From NCBI GenBank assembly GCA_043228905.1, contig JBHGNT010000016.1:14756001-14820000 (forward strand): 64,000 nt of DNA. Direction: 5' to 3'. How positions within the stretch are numbered: the stretch's first letter is position 1; each line of letters begins with the position of its first letter. This DNA is from Azolla caroliniana. Lineage: Eukaryota; Polypodiophyta. Positions 32,070-42,584 of this stretch are shown one piece after another. The notes beneath the pieces are model-generated. The model made no database searches. It was given only the letters and a program-made list of their open reading frames with translations, and had not been told where the DNA came from. The translations under genes and the position numbers were made by a program.

Positions 32070-33044
32070 TCTAGTATCAGAGCTTGGTGCTCTCGATTCT
32101 GCTACCGCCGTTTATCTAGTTTCCATAAGCAACTCTTCTTCTGTACACCGTGAAGATCTCGGTTGGAAACTCTCTACAAGATCGTTCTCGCAAAGAGAAA
32201 CACCAGCAATATTTGCACTCCACTGCTCTAAATCACCATTGAACTAAGCCAATCGACTACACTTCACTCCTGTGATTGTAGCCGCTCGGAGTGAGTTTTC
32301 ACTTCACAAGCTCTGCCTTAGTCGTACTAAATTGGATTAGACAACAATCGAACAGATCACCTGATGCCAATCACTCGCCTATCATAATCACTCATAGTAG
32401 TTTGGGCCCCAGGAACAACCCCCTTTCGTGCTTCATTCAGCTAGACAACACTCAGAAAGATTAGTTGAATATGTTCCCCTCATTGTCGCAATCACCTGAA
32501 GCAGAATCGGCCTGGATAACTAGCACACAATCTGTGATCGATCATCTCGAAAATCGATTGTCAAAAACGAATCAGCAAACTTGGGTCCAACTCGACTAGG
32601 CTAGTCAGCCGTAGTCACTCGGATCGATCTCGAAAATTCCGGTTCATCGCAATGCCTCCAAGCACATCGACGTTCAATATCACTTTCTTCAGGACTGCAT
32701 CATTTCAGGAAAAATCAGGCTCAGGAAGATACCTACAGCCGACAATGTCGCAGATGGGATGACCAAGTGTCTTTCGGTGGATCGATTTTGATCTCTTCGA
32801 CACCTGATGGGCATAACGAAGAATCAGCCCGATTAAGTCGGACACTCGAGATGTTTTCAAACAATCAACTTCAACAGTTCAAAGTTCGGTCAGTCTCTTC
32901 AACCTCGACTAGTCCAGTCTTTTGTTTCTTGAAGTTCGCCGACTTGAACGAAATTTCGATTTGTTAGAAAACCTTGTATTAATCTATATTGTACACTTAT
33001 TTCAATACTAAAGACTTCGGATGTATACGCCCATTACGGGGGAG
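32070..33044 (+). pseudogene. Internal region of element E (deleted copia)
   Basis: Starts with a mutated primer site (CTAGTATCAGAGCTTGGTGC, 32071-32090) and a short gag-start relic. Then comes mostly non-coding sequence until 32730-32815, which reads ADNVADGMTKCLSVDRF and RHLMG, the end of a copia RNase H. The purine tract ACGGGGGAG is at 33036-33044. Everything from gag to RT is missing, so E must have moved in trans or been deleted after insertion. Confidence 0.75.
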
Positions 33045-33356
33045 TGTCGAATACGGGTCTCTAATGGACGTATTCACACCTGTCACATTTGTACACACTA
33101 GGTTTAGGCTATTTATGTAAATAGTGAGAAGGGCATTTTCCCTAAGTTAGTCAGTATATAAACTAACTTTGTAACCTCATTTTGTAGTTGTTGAAAATAT
33201 AGTTCATCTTGTGCCTAACGTCCCTCTCTCTGGCGTTCTAGTTACATATTATTCTCTGTTTTCTGTTGCCATCAAACTACCCAGCTTATATCAGTCTATG
33301 ATCTTCTCTTCAGAAGAGTGTTTATTTGTTTTGCACTAGACGGCGCGTTCACAACA
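33045..33356 (+). repeat. 3' LTR of element E
   Basis: 312 bp, TGTCGAATACGGG to TTCACAACA, followed by CATTC. Confidence 0.95.
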
Positions 33357-34213
33357 CATTCAACCGAGTCGATCGAACTATCCAATCAATTGAGAGAACA
33401 AGTCGAAAGAACCGGTCAAAACACTAGTCGACCAAGAAAGAGGGGAGATCGACAACGGTCGAAGTCAAGGAATAGTCAACCAAGTGACTTCTACACCCAC
33501 TGCAGAAAAATTGGTCATAATGTTTCCGACTGCTAGTCAATTAAAAGAAAGGAGAACCGTTCTCTAGTCAGCAACCAAATCAATGTTGTTGACTCCTAAT
33601 CAGGAAAAATCCTCTCTCTAGAGGACTCGATGATTGGAGAAGTCCTCTGCAATGTGCAAGACGCACTAACATGGCTACTGGACTCCGGTACCACATTTCA
33701 CGAGACCCCAAATATCTAATGATTTTCGAACTATTCAGCCAAAATTGACGGCACTATCCAACTCGGCAATGGGCAAGAATGCAAAAATTGTCAAAATCCG
33801 CAAACTACCAAATTGTACTGCCGAATACAATTGTCCTGCACCATGTCCGGCATGTACCTGAGCTCAAAAGGAGTTTGGTCTCCATCAGCATGTTAGAAGA
33901 AGATGGGTACCGAACAACTCTCATCGAGTTGTCATGGATGATCAACCGAGCAAACATGAAAGTCAGGAATGGATGCAAGCACAACAACTTGTATCCATTA
34001 ATGGCGATCAATCTAGAGGGCACGTTGAATGTAATCGAATCGACCGACTCAAACCTATGGCATGGCCGGCTCGGCCATAATCAATTTGTAATCGTCAAGA
34101 GCAATACGGCTCGAAATGTTGCAGGCATTATGGTCAGGCAAACTGTCGAACTAAGACATGCTCCGTATATTCGGATGCGAAGCCAATGCATTCATCCCCA
34201 GGGATAAGAGGAC
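33357..34213 (+). pseudogene. gag-pro: Element X gag end, protease and GAG-pre-integrase; integrase core deleted
   Basis: Continues X gag after E: basic Arg/Ser-rich part, zinc knuckle relic YTHCRKIGHNVSDC (first Cys replaced), then protease WLLDSGTTFHETP near 33670-33715 with stops. The segment 33779-34207 has VRHVPELKRSLVSISMLEEDGY and NLWHGRLGHN (GAG-pre-integrase). It passes within about 30 codons into the integrase C-terminal region (QALWSGK, RIFGCEA in shifted frames). The catalytic integrase core is therefore deleted. Element C is inserted at 34213 with AGGAC duplicated. Confidence 0.8.
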
Positions 34214-34606
34214 TGTTGAGAGACAAGCTCAACATCGGCCGGATCGGCTGAAGAAGCCGAGGACCGGATCGGTTGGGACCGATCGGTTAGGCCGAGTGCG
34301 TAAACCGGGAGGCCGTTAGGAAAGATATTCCGTAAGGAATATATTTGGGAGTTAGTGTAGGAGCTCTTAATGAGCATTGAAGTACCGTCAGTACTTCAGT
34401 CAATCCTTTGAGGACTTGTATAAAAGTGTTCATGGAACACACATGTGTATAGAGTAGTGAATCGAGATCTTTTGTTGTTGAATATTGTTCTTCTTTCTCT
34501 CTCTGTCTCTCCCGAGTATACTGCGTAAGCTCAACCTCTCCATTAAACCTGAGTTTTCTATCTTCTGTTCGGTCTTCATACTTGCTTCCGCACGCTACTT
34601 TCTACA
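34214..34606 (+). repeat. 5' LTR of element C
   Basis: TGTTGAGAGACAAGCTCAAC to CTTTCTACA. Contains the inverted repeat TATTCCGTAAGGAATA near 34325, GAAGTACCGTCAGTACTTC near 34379, and a TATA-like TTGTATAAAAGTG near 34416. Confidence 0.96.
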
Positions 34607-34620
34607 TGGTATCAGAGTGC
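34607..34620 (+). promoter_or_regulatory. Primer-binding site of element C
   Basis: TGGTATCAGAGTGC directly follows the LTR. One mismatch to the usual TGGTATCAGAGCGC. Confidence 0.9.
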
Positions 34621-34676
34621 GAGGGTTGAGAACCTCTCTGCAGCCGACATAGTGACGAAGAAGAATAAGAAGAACG

Positions 34677-35887
34677 ATGGATAGAGGCATGGCGAGCTCG
34701 CTTCCAACAGAGAAGCTCGACAGAACGAACTACACGTCTTGGTCCTACAAGATGCACCAATACCTACTCGGGCATGGCTACTGGAGTTATGTCGAAGGAG
34801 CTAATGACGTGGCACGTGAATCGACACACAGAGACTTCCCGTAGTGGGAGCAATCGGCGAGCAGGGTATTATACTGCTTCGCGTCGTGTGTGGGCGAACA
34901 GCTATTGAGCTATGTCCGGGATGCAAAGACGCCGAAGGGTGCGTGGGAAAATCTGAAGAAGATTTTCGCCGCGAGCACCATAGCCAGGAAGCTCCAGCTC
35001 CTACAGGAGTTGAGCAACCTACGACAATGCGACTTGTCCGTGGCGGACTATACCTCGAAGATCAAGGATATCTGCGACTCCCTCGCCTCCATAGAGGTGA
35101 ACATCGAGGAGAGCGAGATGGTCCAGATCTATCTCGGAGGTTTGGCGTCGACATTCGGAGCGTTCCGAACGGTCGTGTGTACCCGAGAGAATACGTCGTC
35201 CTTTTTCGACTTACAGTCGATGCTCCTGGTAGAGGAGAACCACGCGGGTGCGTCGACGAGCACGCACACCGACAGCAAGATGTTGTACACGAAGGGAGAA
35301 AGGCCCCGTGGTCGTGGCGGACGAGGTGAGTCGGTACGCAATGGAAGCGGCCGACGAGATCAAGGAAGAAGGCACCGAAGTGATGCCGACAGCAACTCCG
35401 GACCCTCCGGAAACAGGGGGAGTCGAAGCGATGAGAACCCGCAAGGGAAGGCCATCGCAGAGTGTTGGTACTGTGGCAAGAAAGGCCACAGGGAAAGTGA
35501 ATGCTGGAAGAAGCACGCCGATTCGGAGAGAACCGGTTCCAGAAACGGCTCCGGACATACCGACAAGGGAAATCGGCAGCGATCGCACTACGCCGAAGAC
35601 TCCGGGAGAGCCGGAGAAGGGACTGCCTTCGTGACAAGACACGAAGAAAACTCAATGAAGCAGACCACCCCGAGATCGGACGAGGTGTGGTACGTAGACT
35701 CCGGCGCGTCAAACCACATGACCTTGAAAAACCGATACAACCTGGAGTAGTCGCAACTGGAGACGACACTCCGCATCCGATCGCGAATGTCAGAGAAGTT
35801 CCCTTTAGCCATGTCGGGCAGAAAGGGAAACTCATGAACGTGTTGCACGTCCCGACAATCACGAAGAACTTGGTCTCAGTCGGATAG
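34677..35887 (+). pseudogene. gag-pro: Element C gag-protease (broken)
   Basis: First ATG after the PBS at 34677. Gag (LDRTNYTSWSYKMHQYLLGH) has a TAG at 34842, then is open through ENLKKIFAASTIARKLQLL, a basic Arg/Ser/Gly-rich stretch, an intact zinc knuckle CWYCGKKGHRESEC near 35464-35505, and protease VWYVDSGASNHMT to a TAG at 35748. A frameshift there moves the reading to the frame that carries GDDTPHPIANVREVPF and VLHVPTITKNLVSVG, ending in TAG at 35885. Confidence 0.9.
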
Positions 35888-37575
35888 ATCGTCGACCAAG
35901 GGATGGAGGTTCGGTTTACACACCTCGGGTGCTTCATTGAGGAAGAAGGCCGTGTGATGGCGCAAGGGCGCAGAGACGGGAGGATGTTCATCCTCGACTC
36001 CACTAACGGCGGCACCGCAATGTTCGCGAAGGGAAGAAAAACCGAGTCGGACATCGACTTGTGGCACAAGCGGATAGGCCACGTCAACTACCAGCGGCTT
36101 CAAGATCTGCAATCGAAACAGGTAGTGTTCGGATTGCCCAAATTTAGTGGCCGAAAGGCACAAATTTGGAAGCCTGCCAGCTCGGGAAGCAACACCGACT
36201 TCCTTTCCCCAACGAGCGAAATAGGAGCCGGAACAAGCTCGACCTTATACACTCCGATGTGTGGGGGCCGGCACAAAACGTTAGTCTTGGCGGGAGCCGA
36301 TATTTCATCTCCTTCATCGACGACCACACGCGGCACACGTGGATCTACCTCATTGAGAGGAAGAGCGAAGTCTTCGACTGTTTCCGTCACCTCAAAGGGT
36401 TCGTGGATACGGAAATGGGACGAAAGATCAAGTGACTGCGGTCGGATGGCGGAAAAGAGTACTTTTCCGGTCAATTCAACGGTTATCTACAACAAATGGG
36501 AATTCGGCGCGAATTCAGTTGTAGATACACGCCGGAGCAGAGCGGTGTGGCCGAGAGGAGGAATCGGTCAGTTGTGGAAGCGGCACGGGCAATGCTGGAG
36601 GAGAAGAGCTTGCCCAAGCTCTACTGGGCCGAAGCGGTAAGGACTGCGGTATATATCCAGAACCGGATCGGAGACAAAGTGTCGGCGCACAAGCTATATT
36701 TCGGAACGAAGCCGAACTTGCGACACTTGAGGGTGTTCGGTAGCATTGCGTATGTGCATGTACCGAAGGAGAAAAGGAGGAAGCTGGACGCAAAGGCCGA
36801 GAAATGCATCTTGGTCGGTTACTCGGACGAGCAGAAGGGTTATAAGTGCTATAACCCTCGCACCAAACAAGTGTGTGTTAGCCACGACCTTGTGTTTGAC
36901 GAGTCCGCGTCCTGGTACCAGCCCCCGACTCCGAACCCCGACTCCAATCTGAGTTCTAACGATGAGGTCAGCGAGGCCGAGATGCCTCCGAGTGAGCCCG
37001 AAATCGAGACCCGTGAAGAGAGTCCGATTTCACTCCGTTTAACTAGACCGATTGGACGACTGAGTCGGTACGACCAGTCCGATGAAGAGCCGGCGATCAG
37101 TGGAGACTCGGCCGTGCATTCCCCGCGCAGGAAGCCGAGGAGACGGCTTACGCGCAAAGAGAAAGGGAAGAAGAAGGTGTCGGATTCCGGTGACGGGTCT
37201 TTAAAAGTGAAAACCGTGTCGACCGAGAAGGCCTCGACATCGGCTAATGTGAGATTACGCCGGTCTACCCACCAAAAGAATCATGTTTTGCGGTTCGGAT
37301 ACAATGAGTACATGGCGCATCATTATGCGTACATGACCTATGTAGCGGAAGTGCGTGAGCCGGAGAGCTACGCAGAAGCGGCTAAAGACGCGAATTGGCG
37401 TGCCGCGATGGAGGAAGAGATGCACGCATTGGCGGAGAACGAGACCTGGGACCTGGTTGGCGCACCAACAGGGGTAAAACCGATCGGGTGTAGGTGGGTG
37501 TACAAGGTCAAGTACAACACCGATGGCTCGGTCCACCGGTACAAGGCTCGGCTAGTGGCAAAGGGCTACACGTAG
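35888..37575 (+). pseudogene. int: Element C integrase and start of RT (broken)
   Basis: GAG-pre-integrase (DLWHKRIGHVNYQRL), then a frameshift near 36160 into ACQLGKQHRLPFPNE. The integrase catalytic residues appear in IHSDVWGPA, RSDGGKEYF and SGVAERRNRS. Stops at 36433 (TGA) and 37573 (TAG). The C-terminal part (LRVFGSIAYVHVPKEKRRKLD, CILVGYSDEQKGYKCYNP), acidic linker and RT start (MEEEMHALAENETWDLVG, VYKVKYNTDGS) are open from 36496 to 37575. Confidence 0.9.
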
Positions 37576-38794
37576 AAACACGGCATCGACTACGATGAAA
37601 CTTTTGCGCCGGTCGCAAAAATGACGACCGTCCGTGTTTTGCTCGCAGTAGCCGCGGCCAAGGGGTGGCACCTACATCAAATGGATGTAAAGAATGCGTT
37701 CCTGCAAGGTGACCTTGAGGAACAGGTGTACATGGTACAGCCTCCCGGATTTCACTCGGGAACGAACTCCTCGGCAGTATGCCGACTGAAGAAGTCCCTT
37801 TACGGACTGAAGCAAGCCCCGCGTGCTTGGAACGCGAAGATCACGCAACAACTGTGTCAGATGGGCTTCATCACGTCAAAATCAGACTCTTCCCTGTTCA
37901 TTCGGAAAGGTCGACTCGCACCAGTTAGTATTTTACTATATGTTGATGACTTGGTCATCACCGGCGCCGACCTAGGTGAAATCGACCCCGTGAAGCTTCA
38001 GCTTGCGGCATCGTTCAACATGAAGGATCTGGGGGACCTTCATTACTTCCTCGTGATCGAAGTGATCCGTACCCCCGAAGGCATATTGATCAGCCAACGT
38101 CATTACGTGCTGAGTATGCTCTTCAAATTCGGGATGGCCGACTGTAAGTTCGTCTCGACTCCTCTGGACAGAACCGTCCAGCTTCGTCCCGATACGGGAA
38201 AGGTATGCGACCCAACGAGGTTCCGACAAATTGTCGGAAGCCTCATATACTTGACCATCACCCGACCCGACCTCAGTTATCCGGTCGGAGTGATCAGTCA
38301 ATTCATGGCGCGACCTACCGAGGAGCACCTTCAGTGTGCGCAACGCATACTTCGGTATGTCAACGGCACTAAGGACCGCGGACTGCTATATCGGACCGGT
38401 GCAGCCGCGCAGTTAGTCGGCTACACCGATGTTGATTGGGCTGGCAACGCCGCCGATCGCCGCGTGGAGCAGTAAGAAGCAGCCGACAATTGCATTGTCG
38501 AGCACCGAAGCTAAGTACCGAGGAGCGGCTGTCGCGACATGCGAAGCCATATGGTTGAAGCGGCTACTTAAGGATCTGCAGGTGGATGTGTCCGATCCAA
38601 CGACGATCTACTACGACAACCTCAACAGCATCCAGCTCTCGAAAAACCCCGTTTTCCACGCACGGACCAAGCACATTGAGGTGCACTACCATTTCATCCG
38701 TGAGCGTGTCCTTTCCGGTGAAGTCGAACTTCAGTACGTTCCGACGGATCGGTAGACTACCGACATCTTCACCAAGCCTCTTGGTCTAGACAAG
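37576..38794 (+). pseudogene. pol: Element C reverse transcriptase-RNase H (broken)
   Basis: RT with [54 protein letters not shown] and catalytic YVDD at 37939-37950, open to about 38470. A frameshift near 38460 in RNase H is followed by the frame with LSSTEAKYRGAA, YYDNLNSIQLSKNPVFHARTKHI and a TAG at 38753, just before TDIFTKPLGLDKLQQF. Confidence 0.92.
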
Positions 38795-39373
38795 TTGCAG
38801 CAATTCTCAGGTGCGCTCGGGTTGCGTCACCTTGACGTGCCGAATTTGAGGGGGAGAACAGTCCCGAACGACCAAGCAAGGCAGCAGGAAAGGAGCGGAG
38901 ACCGCGACACCGAGTCGATTGTCGAGTTCGACTTCGGATCGGCTGAAGAAGCCGAGGACGGACCCGTGGGGAAGTCCGGAAGCAGACAAAAGGGGAGCAA
39001 CCGAAGCAGAGAGCCAAAGCCAACCACGCATGGGGAAGATGACGCCACCGAGGGCGAGAAGACCGAAGACGAGTTGGAGACAGCCAACTCGGACGAGAGC
39101 GAAAACCGATCGGAGGTAGCCGAGTCGGTTCGGATGTTTGATTCAGACACGCTAAATCAACCGAGGCCCAAGCGGAAGAAAAGGAAGCAGGAGAAGCGTC
39201 AACACCGCAACATCAGAAGAGCTAATAAGGGCCGCATGAGCAGACAAGCCGACCGGAAGGGTCGAAGCGCGCGGAGTCGAGGAGCGCGAGCGAGGCGTGA
39301 AGCCAAGAGGAACCAGAGCTGTGAGCCCGATGATCCCGAAGAGCCTCGAGTTGAGCTTGAGGGGGAGTGTTGA
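38756..39373 (+). CDS. Basic C-terminal extension of element C polyprotein (after RNase H)
   Basis: Directly after the TAG at 38753 the RNase H frame is open for about 205 codons up to a TGA at 39371-39373, which lies inside the 3' LTR. The first ~35 residues finish RNase H (IFTKPLGLDKLQQFSGALG, HLDVPNLRG). The remaining ~170 residues are highly charged: Glu/Asp/Ser-rich first, then strongly basic (PRPKRKKRKQEKRQHRN, GARARREAKRN). They have no similarity I recognise. The coding sequence runs through the purine tract (VELEGEC). Similar short basic tails occur before the 3' LTR in J and N. Low-complexity charge may mean a nucleic-acid-binding tail or relaxed sequence. It is not expressed as part of the polyprotein here because of upstream stops. 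Confidence 0.6.
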   Translation, partial: TTDIFTKPLGLDKLQQFSGALGLRHLDVPNLRGRTVPNDQARQQERSGDRDTESIVEFDFGSAEEAEDGPVGKSGSRQKGSNRSREPKPTTHGEDDATEGEKTEDELETANSDESENRSEVAESVRMFDSDTLNQPRPKRKKRKQEKRQHRNIRRANKGRMSRQADRKGRSARSRGARARREAKRNQSCEPDDPEEPRVELEGEC

Positions 39374-39387
39374 GAGACAAGCTCAAC
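39350..39387 (+). promoter_or_regulatory. Polypurine tract of element C within a 10-bp inverted repeat
   Basis: GTTGAGCTTG (39350-39359) and CAAGCTCAAC (39378-39387) are perfect reverse complements flanking the purine tract AGGGGGAG and the LTR start, as in element A. Confidence 0.8.
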
Positions 39388-39760
39388 ATCGGCCAGATCA
39401 GCTGAAGAAGCCGAGGACCGGATCGATTGGGACTGATCGGTTAGGCCGAGTGCGTAAACCGGGAGGCCGTTAGGAAAGATATTCCGTGAGGAATATATTT
39501 GGGAGTTAGTGTAGGAGCTCTTAATGAGCATTGAAGTACCGTCAGTACTTCAGTCAGTCCTTCGAGGACTTGTATAAAAGTGTTCATGGAACACACATGT
39601 GTATAGAGTAGTGAATCGAGATCTTTTGTTGTTGAATATTGTTCTTCTTTCTCTCTCTGTCTCTCCCCAGTATACTGCGTAAGCTCAACCTCTCCATTAA
39701 ACCTGAGTTTTCTATCTTCTGTTCGGTCTTCATACTTGCTTCCGCACGCTACTTTCTACA
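39368..39760 (+). repeat. 3' LTR of element C
   Basis: 393 bp, about eight differences from 34214-34606, mostly transitions. Followed by AGGAC. Confidence 0.96.
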
Positions 39761-41488
39761 AGGACCAAGTTGGCATCCCATGCACTTAAGTGTATATTTC
39801 TTGGTTATGGAAGTGATGGGGACTTTGGCTATCAGTTGTGGGACCCAAAGAACCGGAAATTGATCCGGAGTAGTGACGTAGTTTTCAATGAAGACTTAAT
39901 TCCCTCTCGATGAAACCAACTAAAAATGTCTCCTTCGATATCGACAGAGATGCTAGTACAAATATGTATGTCATTCAGGCAAGCCCAAATACAAAGTTTA
40001 GCTCATCGTAAAGGGATTCAAACAAGAACATGGTGTCGCCTACAATGAGATATTCTCACTAGTAGTCAAGATGATCTCCTTTTGATTCCTACTTGGGGTC
40101 ATGGTGATTGAAGACCAAGAGCTCAAGCAGTTGGACATTAAAGACGGCATCCCTACATGGAGACTTGGTAGAAGACATCTATATGTCTCAACCGGCAAGC
40201 TTCACAACGATGGGGGAGGAAGGTCACCTCGTATGTCTATTAAAGAAAAGCATGTATGGCTTAAAACAATCGCCGAGGATGTGGTATTAGAAATTTGATA
40301 CCTACATTCGGCAACTCGACTACTGCCGGTCCGACTTCGACGCATGTATGTATATTCAACAATTGGCAAAAGAGTCCCGTATCTATCTAATCCTATATGT
40401 CAATGACATGCTCATTGCAGGGACCAATCAAGTATAGATCGGAAAACTAAAGCGGAGCCTTCACGACAAATTTGTGAATCATGAAGAAATTCATGCAAGC
40501 CCAACACATGTTGGGAATGAGGATCGAGGGAAATCGGATGACAAATACTCTTTGACTCTCCCAATCTGACTACATTCATAAGGTGTGGAAGCGCTTCAGC
40601 ATGAAGAACCTGAAGCCAGCATCGACTCCGCTACCAACGTTGATCAGACTATCGAACAAAGACTCTCCTTCGATAGGTGAGGACAGAAGGCTCAATGGAA
40701 AGATACCCTACACATCGCCCGTAGGAAGTATCATGTACGCAATGGTGGCGACCTGGCCCGACCTTGCCTATGTCGTAGGGGTCATTAGTCAATACATGTC
40801 AAACCCAGGATGGAAGCATTGGGTGGTTGTCAAGCACATCTTTAGGTATCTCAGAGGAACCAAGGATGCACGTCCTACTTTCCAATCGGCCAATCCGACC
40901 AAAGTTGAAGGCTATATTGACTCCGACTATGCCGGAAATACGGATAATTGGAAGTCGATATCAAGCTATCTTTTCACATATGGTGGTCGAAGCTTCAAGA
41001 GTGCACAACCCTATCTACCACATAGGCTAAGTGCATAGCAGCATCGGAGGCAACGAAGGAAGCCATCTATCTGCACCAACTGTCAATTGACTTTTCGGTG
41101 ACAAGACAAATCGACCATCCAATGTCAATCATTTATTGCAACTCTCAAAACTCTATACACCTCATTTAAAATCCAATCTATCATGTAAAGAAAAAACACA
41201 TTGAGGTGCGGTTTCATCATATCCATGAGCTCCTAACAGAGAAAAAGCTCAAAGTCCAAACAATCAACACCGAGGTGAATATTGTCGATTGCCTGACAAT
41301 GCAACTTCCAGATCAACATTTCAAAACACTGAAGACAATGATGGGGCTAGGACAAGAGCCCGAGCAGAAAGAAGCCAACGAACAACAGCAGAAGGGAAGA
41401 TGAAGGTCGACCCAGTCGGACGAACCAAGAAGGCAAAATCCAAAGAGTCGGAATACCGGGAAGATGAAGATGCAACACTGAGCGAGGA
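39761..41488 (+). pseudogene. pol: Element X integrase end, RT and RNase H (broken)
   Basis: After C the X reading resumes: TKLASHALKCIFLGYGSDGD and SSDVVFNEDL, then a deletion into RT (VKGFKQEHGVAYNEIF, AFLHGDLVEDIYMSQ-like text across two frames, LLKKSMYGLKQSPRMWY, YLILYVNDMLIAG). The catalytic YVDD is YVND here. The frame 40583-41038 is open: WKRFSMKNLKPASTPLP, MYAMVATWPDLAYVVGVISQ and RNase H IDSDYAGNTDNWKS. The end (VNIVDCLTMQLPDQHFKTL) is followed by a basic Lys/Arg-rich tail to 41488. Gypsy G is inserted here with GAGGA duplicated (41484-41488 and 53533-53537), and X continues at 53538. Confidence 0.85.
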
Positions 41489-41844
41489 TGTTAGGGGCAT
41501 GACCATGTAATATCCCATGGTGAGAATTTACCATAGCATTCTATACACGTTGTTGTGCCTTTCGGCGCCGGATCGTTGCGTGAGTCGGGTGGGAACAGCC
41601 GGGGTTTTGGACTAGGAGGAGGAAGAATTTGAGGCTAATCTAGTTATGAGTAGATTACAAGAAAGAGATATAGAAACTTGTGAATCCCACAAGTATAGAT
41701 TATTAGATTTATTACTATTTAGAATACTAATAACAATTTATCATAGATTGGAAGAGATAGATTATATAAAACTTCGTGAATCCCACGATTATATTTTATT
41801 AATTGATGTTTTAGGAAATATATCCAATTTCCAAATATTTCACA
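41489..41844. repeat. Left terminal block of element G (LTR-like, inverted relative to the right LTR)
   Basis: 356 bp with TG...CA ends on either strand: plus TGTTAGGGGCATGACC to TATTTCACA. The first 62 bp match the start of the right-hand LTR read on minus. On minus it is preceded by a purine tract GTAAAGGGGGG (41845-41853), as a 3' LTR would be. Inside are two imperfect copies of a GAGATA..ACTT(G/C)GTGAATCCCAC segment (about 41668 and 41754). Only the outermost part resembles the right LTR. Confidence 0.6.
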
Positions 41845-41853
41845 CCCCCCTTT

Positions 41854-42019
41854 ACATTGTGCTCCCCATCCTTATATAATGATGAGAGAGTCTTCACAAT
41901 CCATGCTTTTTCGACACTTACCCTTAGACAATGTCTTAGAATTGTGAGGTACACGTAAAAATACCTTCTGTCCAGGGTGGAATACACAAAGTTGCCTAGG
42001 ATGATCGACATAAAAACGC
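41854..42019 (-). pseudogene. int: Element G integrase C-terminal fragment (distal to F)
   Basis: On minus, FHPGQKVFLRVPHNSKTL and GKCRK are the typical gypsy integrase C-terminal block. It follows in frame from the integrase at 47215 when element F and one copy of its ACGC duplication are left out. The domain ends after about 50 codons in a purine tract, so the last part of integrase is deleted. Confidence 0.85.
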
Positions 42020-42555
42020 TGTCGTGGAGAAAACCGTCCCTAGGCAGAAACCGGGTATAATGTGCGTAAACCGGCCCTTACACATGGGCACAAGTTTTGT
42101 TGTATAGTACGTAGGTAGGTACAAGTCGCCTAAGGCGAAATCCTAGGTAGTACGCGTTCGGTAGGGAGGAAATCGAGGTGTATCCCTGTCCGAAAGGACA
42201 GGGAATAAACATGATGTAACGAGTGGTAACGGCCTCCCTCCTTGGGTTATAAAAGATAGGGAGAAGTGAGAGAAAGATATCGCATTTTGGGGAGCGTGGA
42301 GGAAGTGCTATCGAACCGGGACCGAGCTCTCTCCTCCATTGTTCAACTTTCTCTGCAGGATTTCGGACTGTGTAGCCTCTGCTTCGTGGACAGCCCGTGT
42401 GCTTCCGGCAGAGGCTCCACTATGCAATCGGGATGTGTGTGTGTGTGTGTCCGCCTGGGTTGGGTCCGTCGCCAGCTTGCCAGTTGTAATCGTTGTCGAT
42501 TGTAATTAAGACTTTCTTCTCTATCTCTTTCCTCCTCTGTGTTTCTGCAAGCTGA
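42020..42555 (+). repeat. 5' LTR of element F (3' end deleted)
   Basis: Collinear with 46557-47110: GGAGAAAACCGTCCCTAGGC, GGTTATAAAAGA (TATA, about 42244), GTCCGCCTGGGTTGGGTCCG, TTGTAATTAAGACTTT. Similarity fades after TGTGTTTCTGCA near 42550. The last ~100 bp present in the 3' copy are absent. Contains the hairpin CCCTGTCC-GAAA-GGACAGGG at 42184-42203. Confidence 0.88.
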
Positions 42556-42584
42556 TCTCTCTATGTTCCTCCTCTGACTCCATC

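Larger units (their letters stand above)
26396..33356 (+). mobile_element. Deleted copia element E (carries element D in its 5' LTR)
   Basis: LTRs of 312 bp: the 5' copy is split into 26396-26654 and 32017-32069 by element D, and the 3' copy is at 33045-33356. A perfect CATTC target duplication lies at 26391-26395 and 33357-33361. Internal sequence is only about 975 bp, so E is a deletion derivative that keeps its ends. The LTRs differ at roughly 17 of 312 positions, older than D, as the nesting demands. E is inserted in the gag of X. Confidence 0.95.
34214..39760 (+). mobile_element. Ty1/copia LTR retrotransposon C
   Basis: LTRs 34214-34606 and 39368-39760, both 393 bp and differing at about eight positions (2%). 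PBS at 34607. A perfect AGGAC target duplication lies at 34209-34213 and 39761-39765. The internal region has gag, protease, integrase, RT and RNase H plus a ~190-residue basic tail. It is broken by five stops and about three frameshifts. C is inserted in the integrase region of X. Confidence 0.96.

Noticed and set aside
38795-39373. Env-like third gene in element C
   Set aside because: The extension has no signal peptide, transmembrane segment or own start context. It is a charged tail in frame with RNase H.
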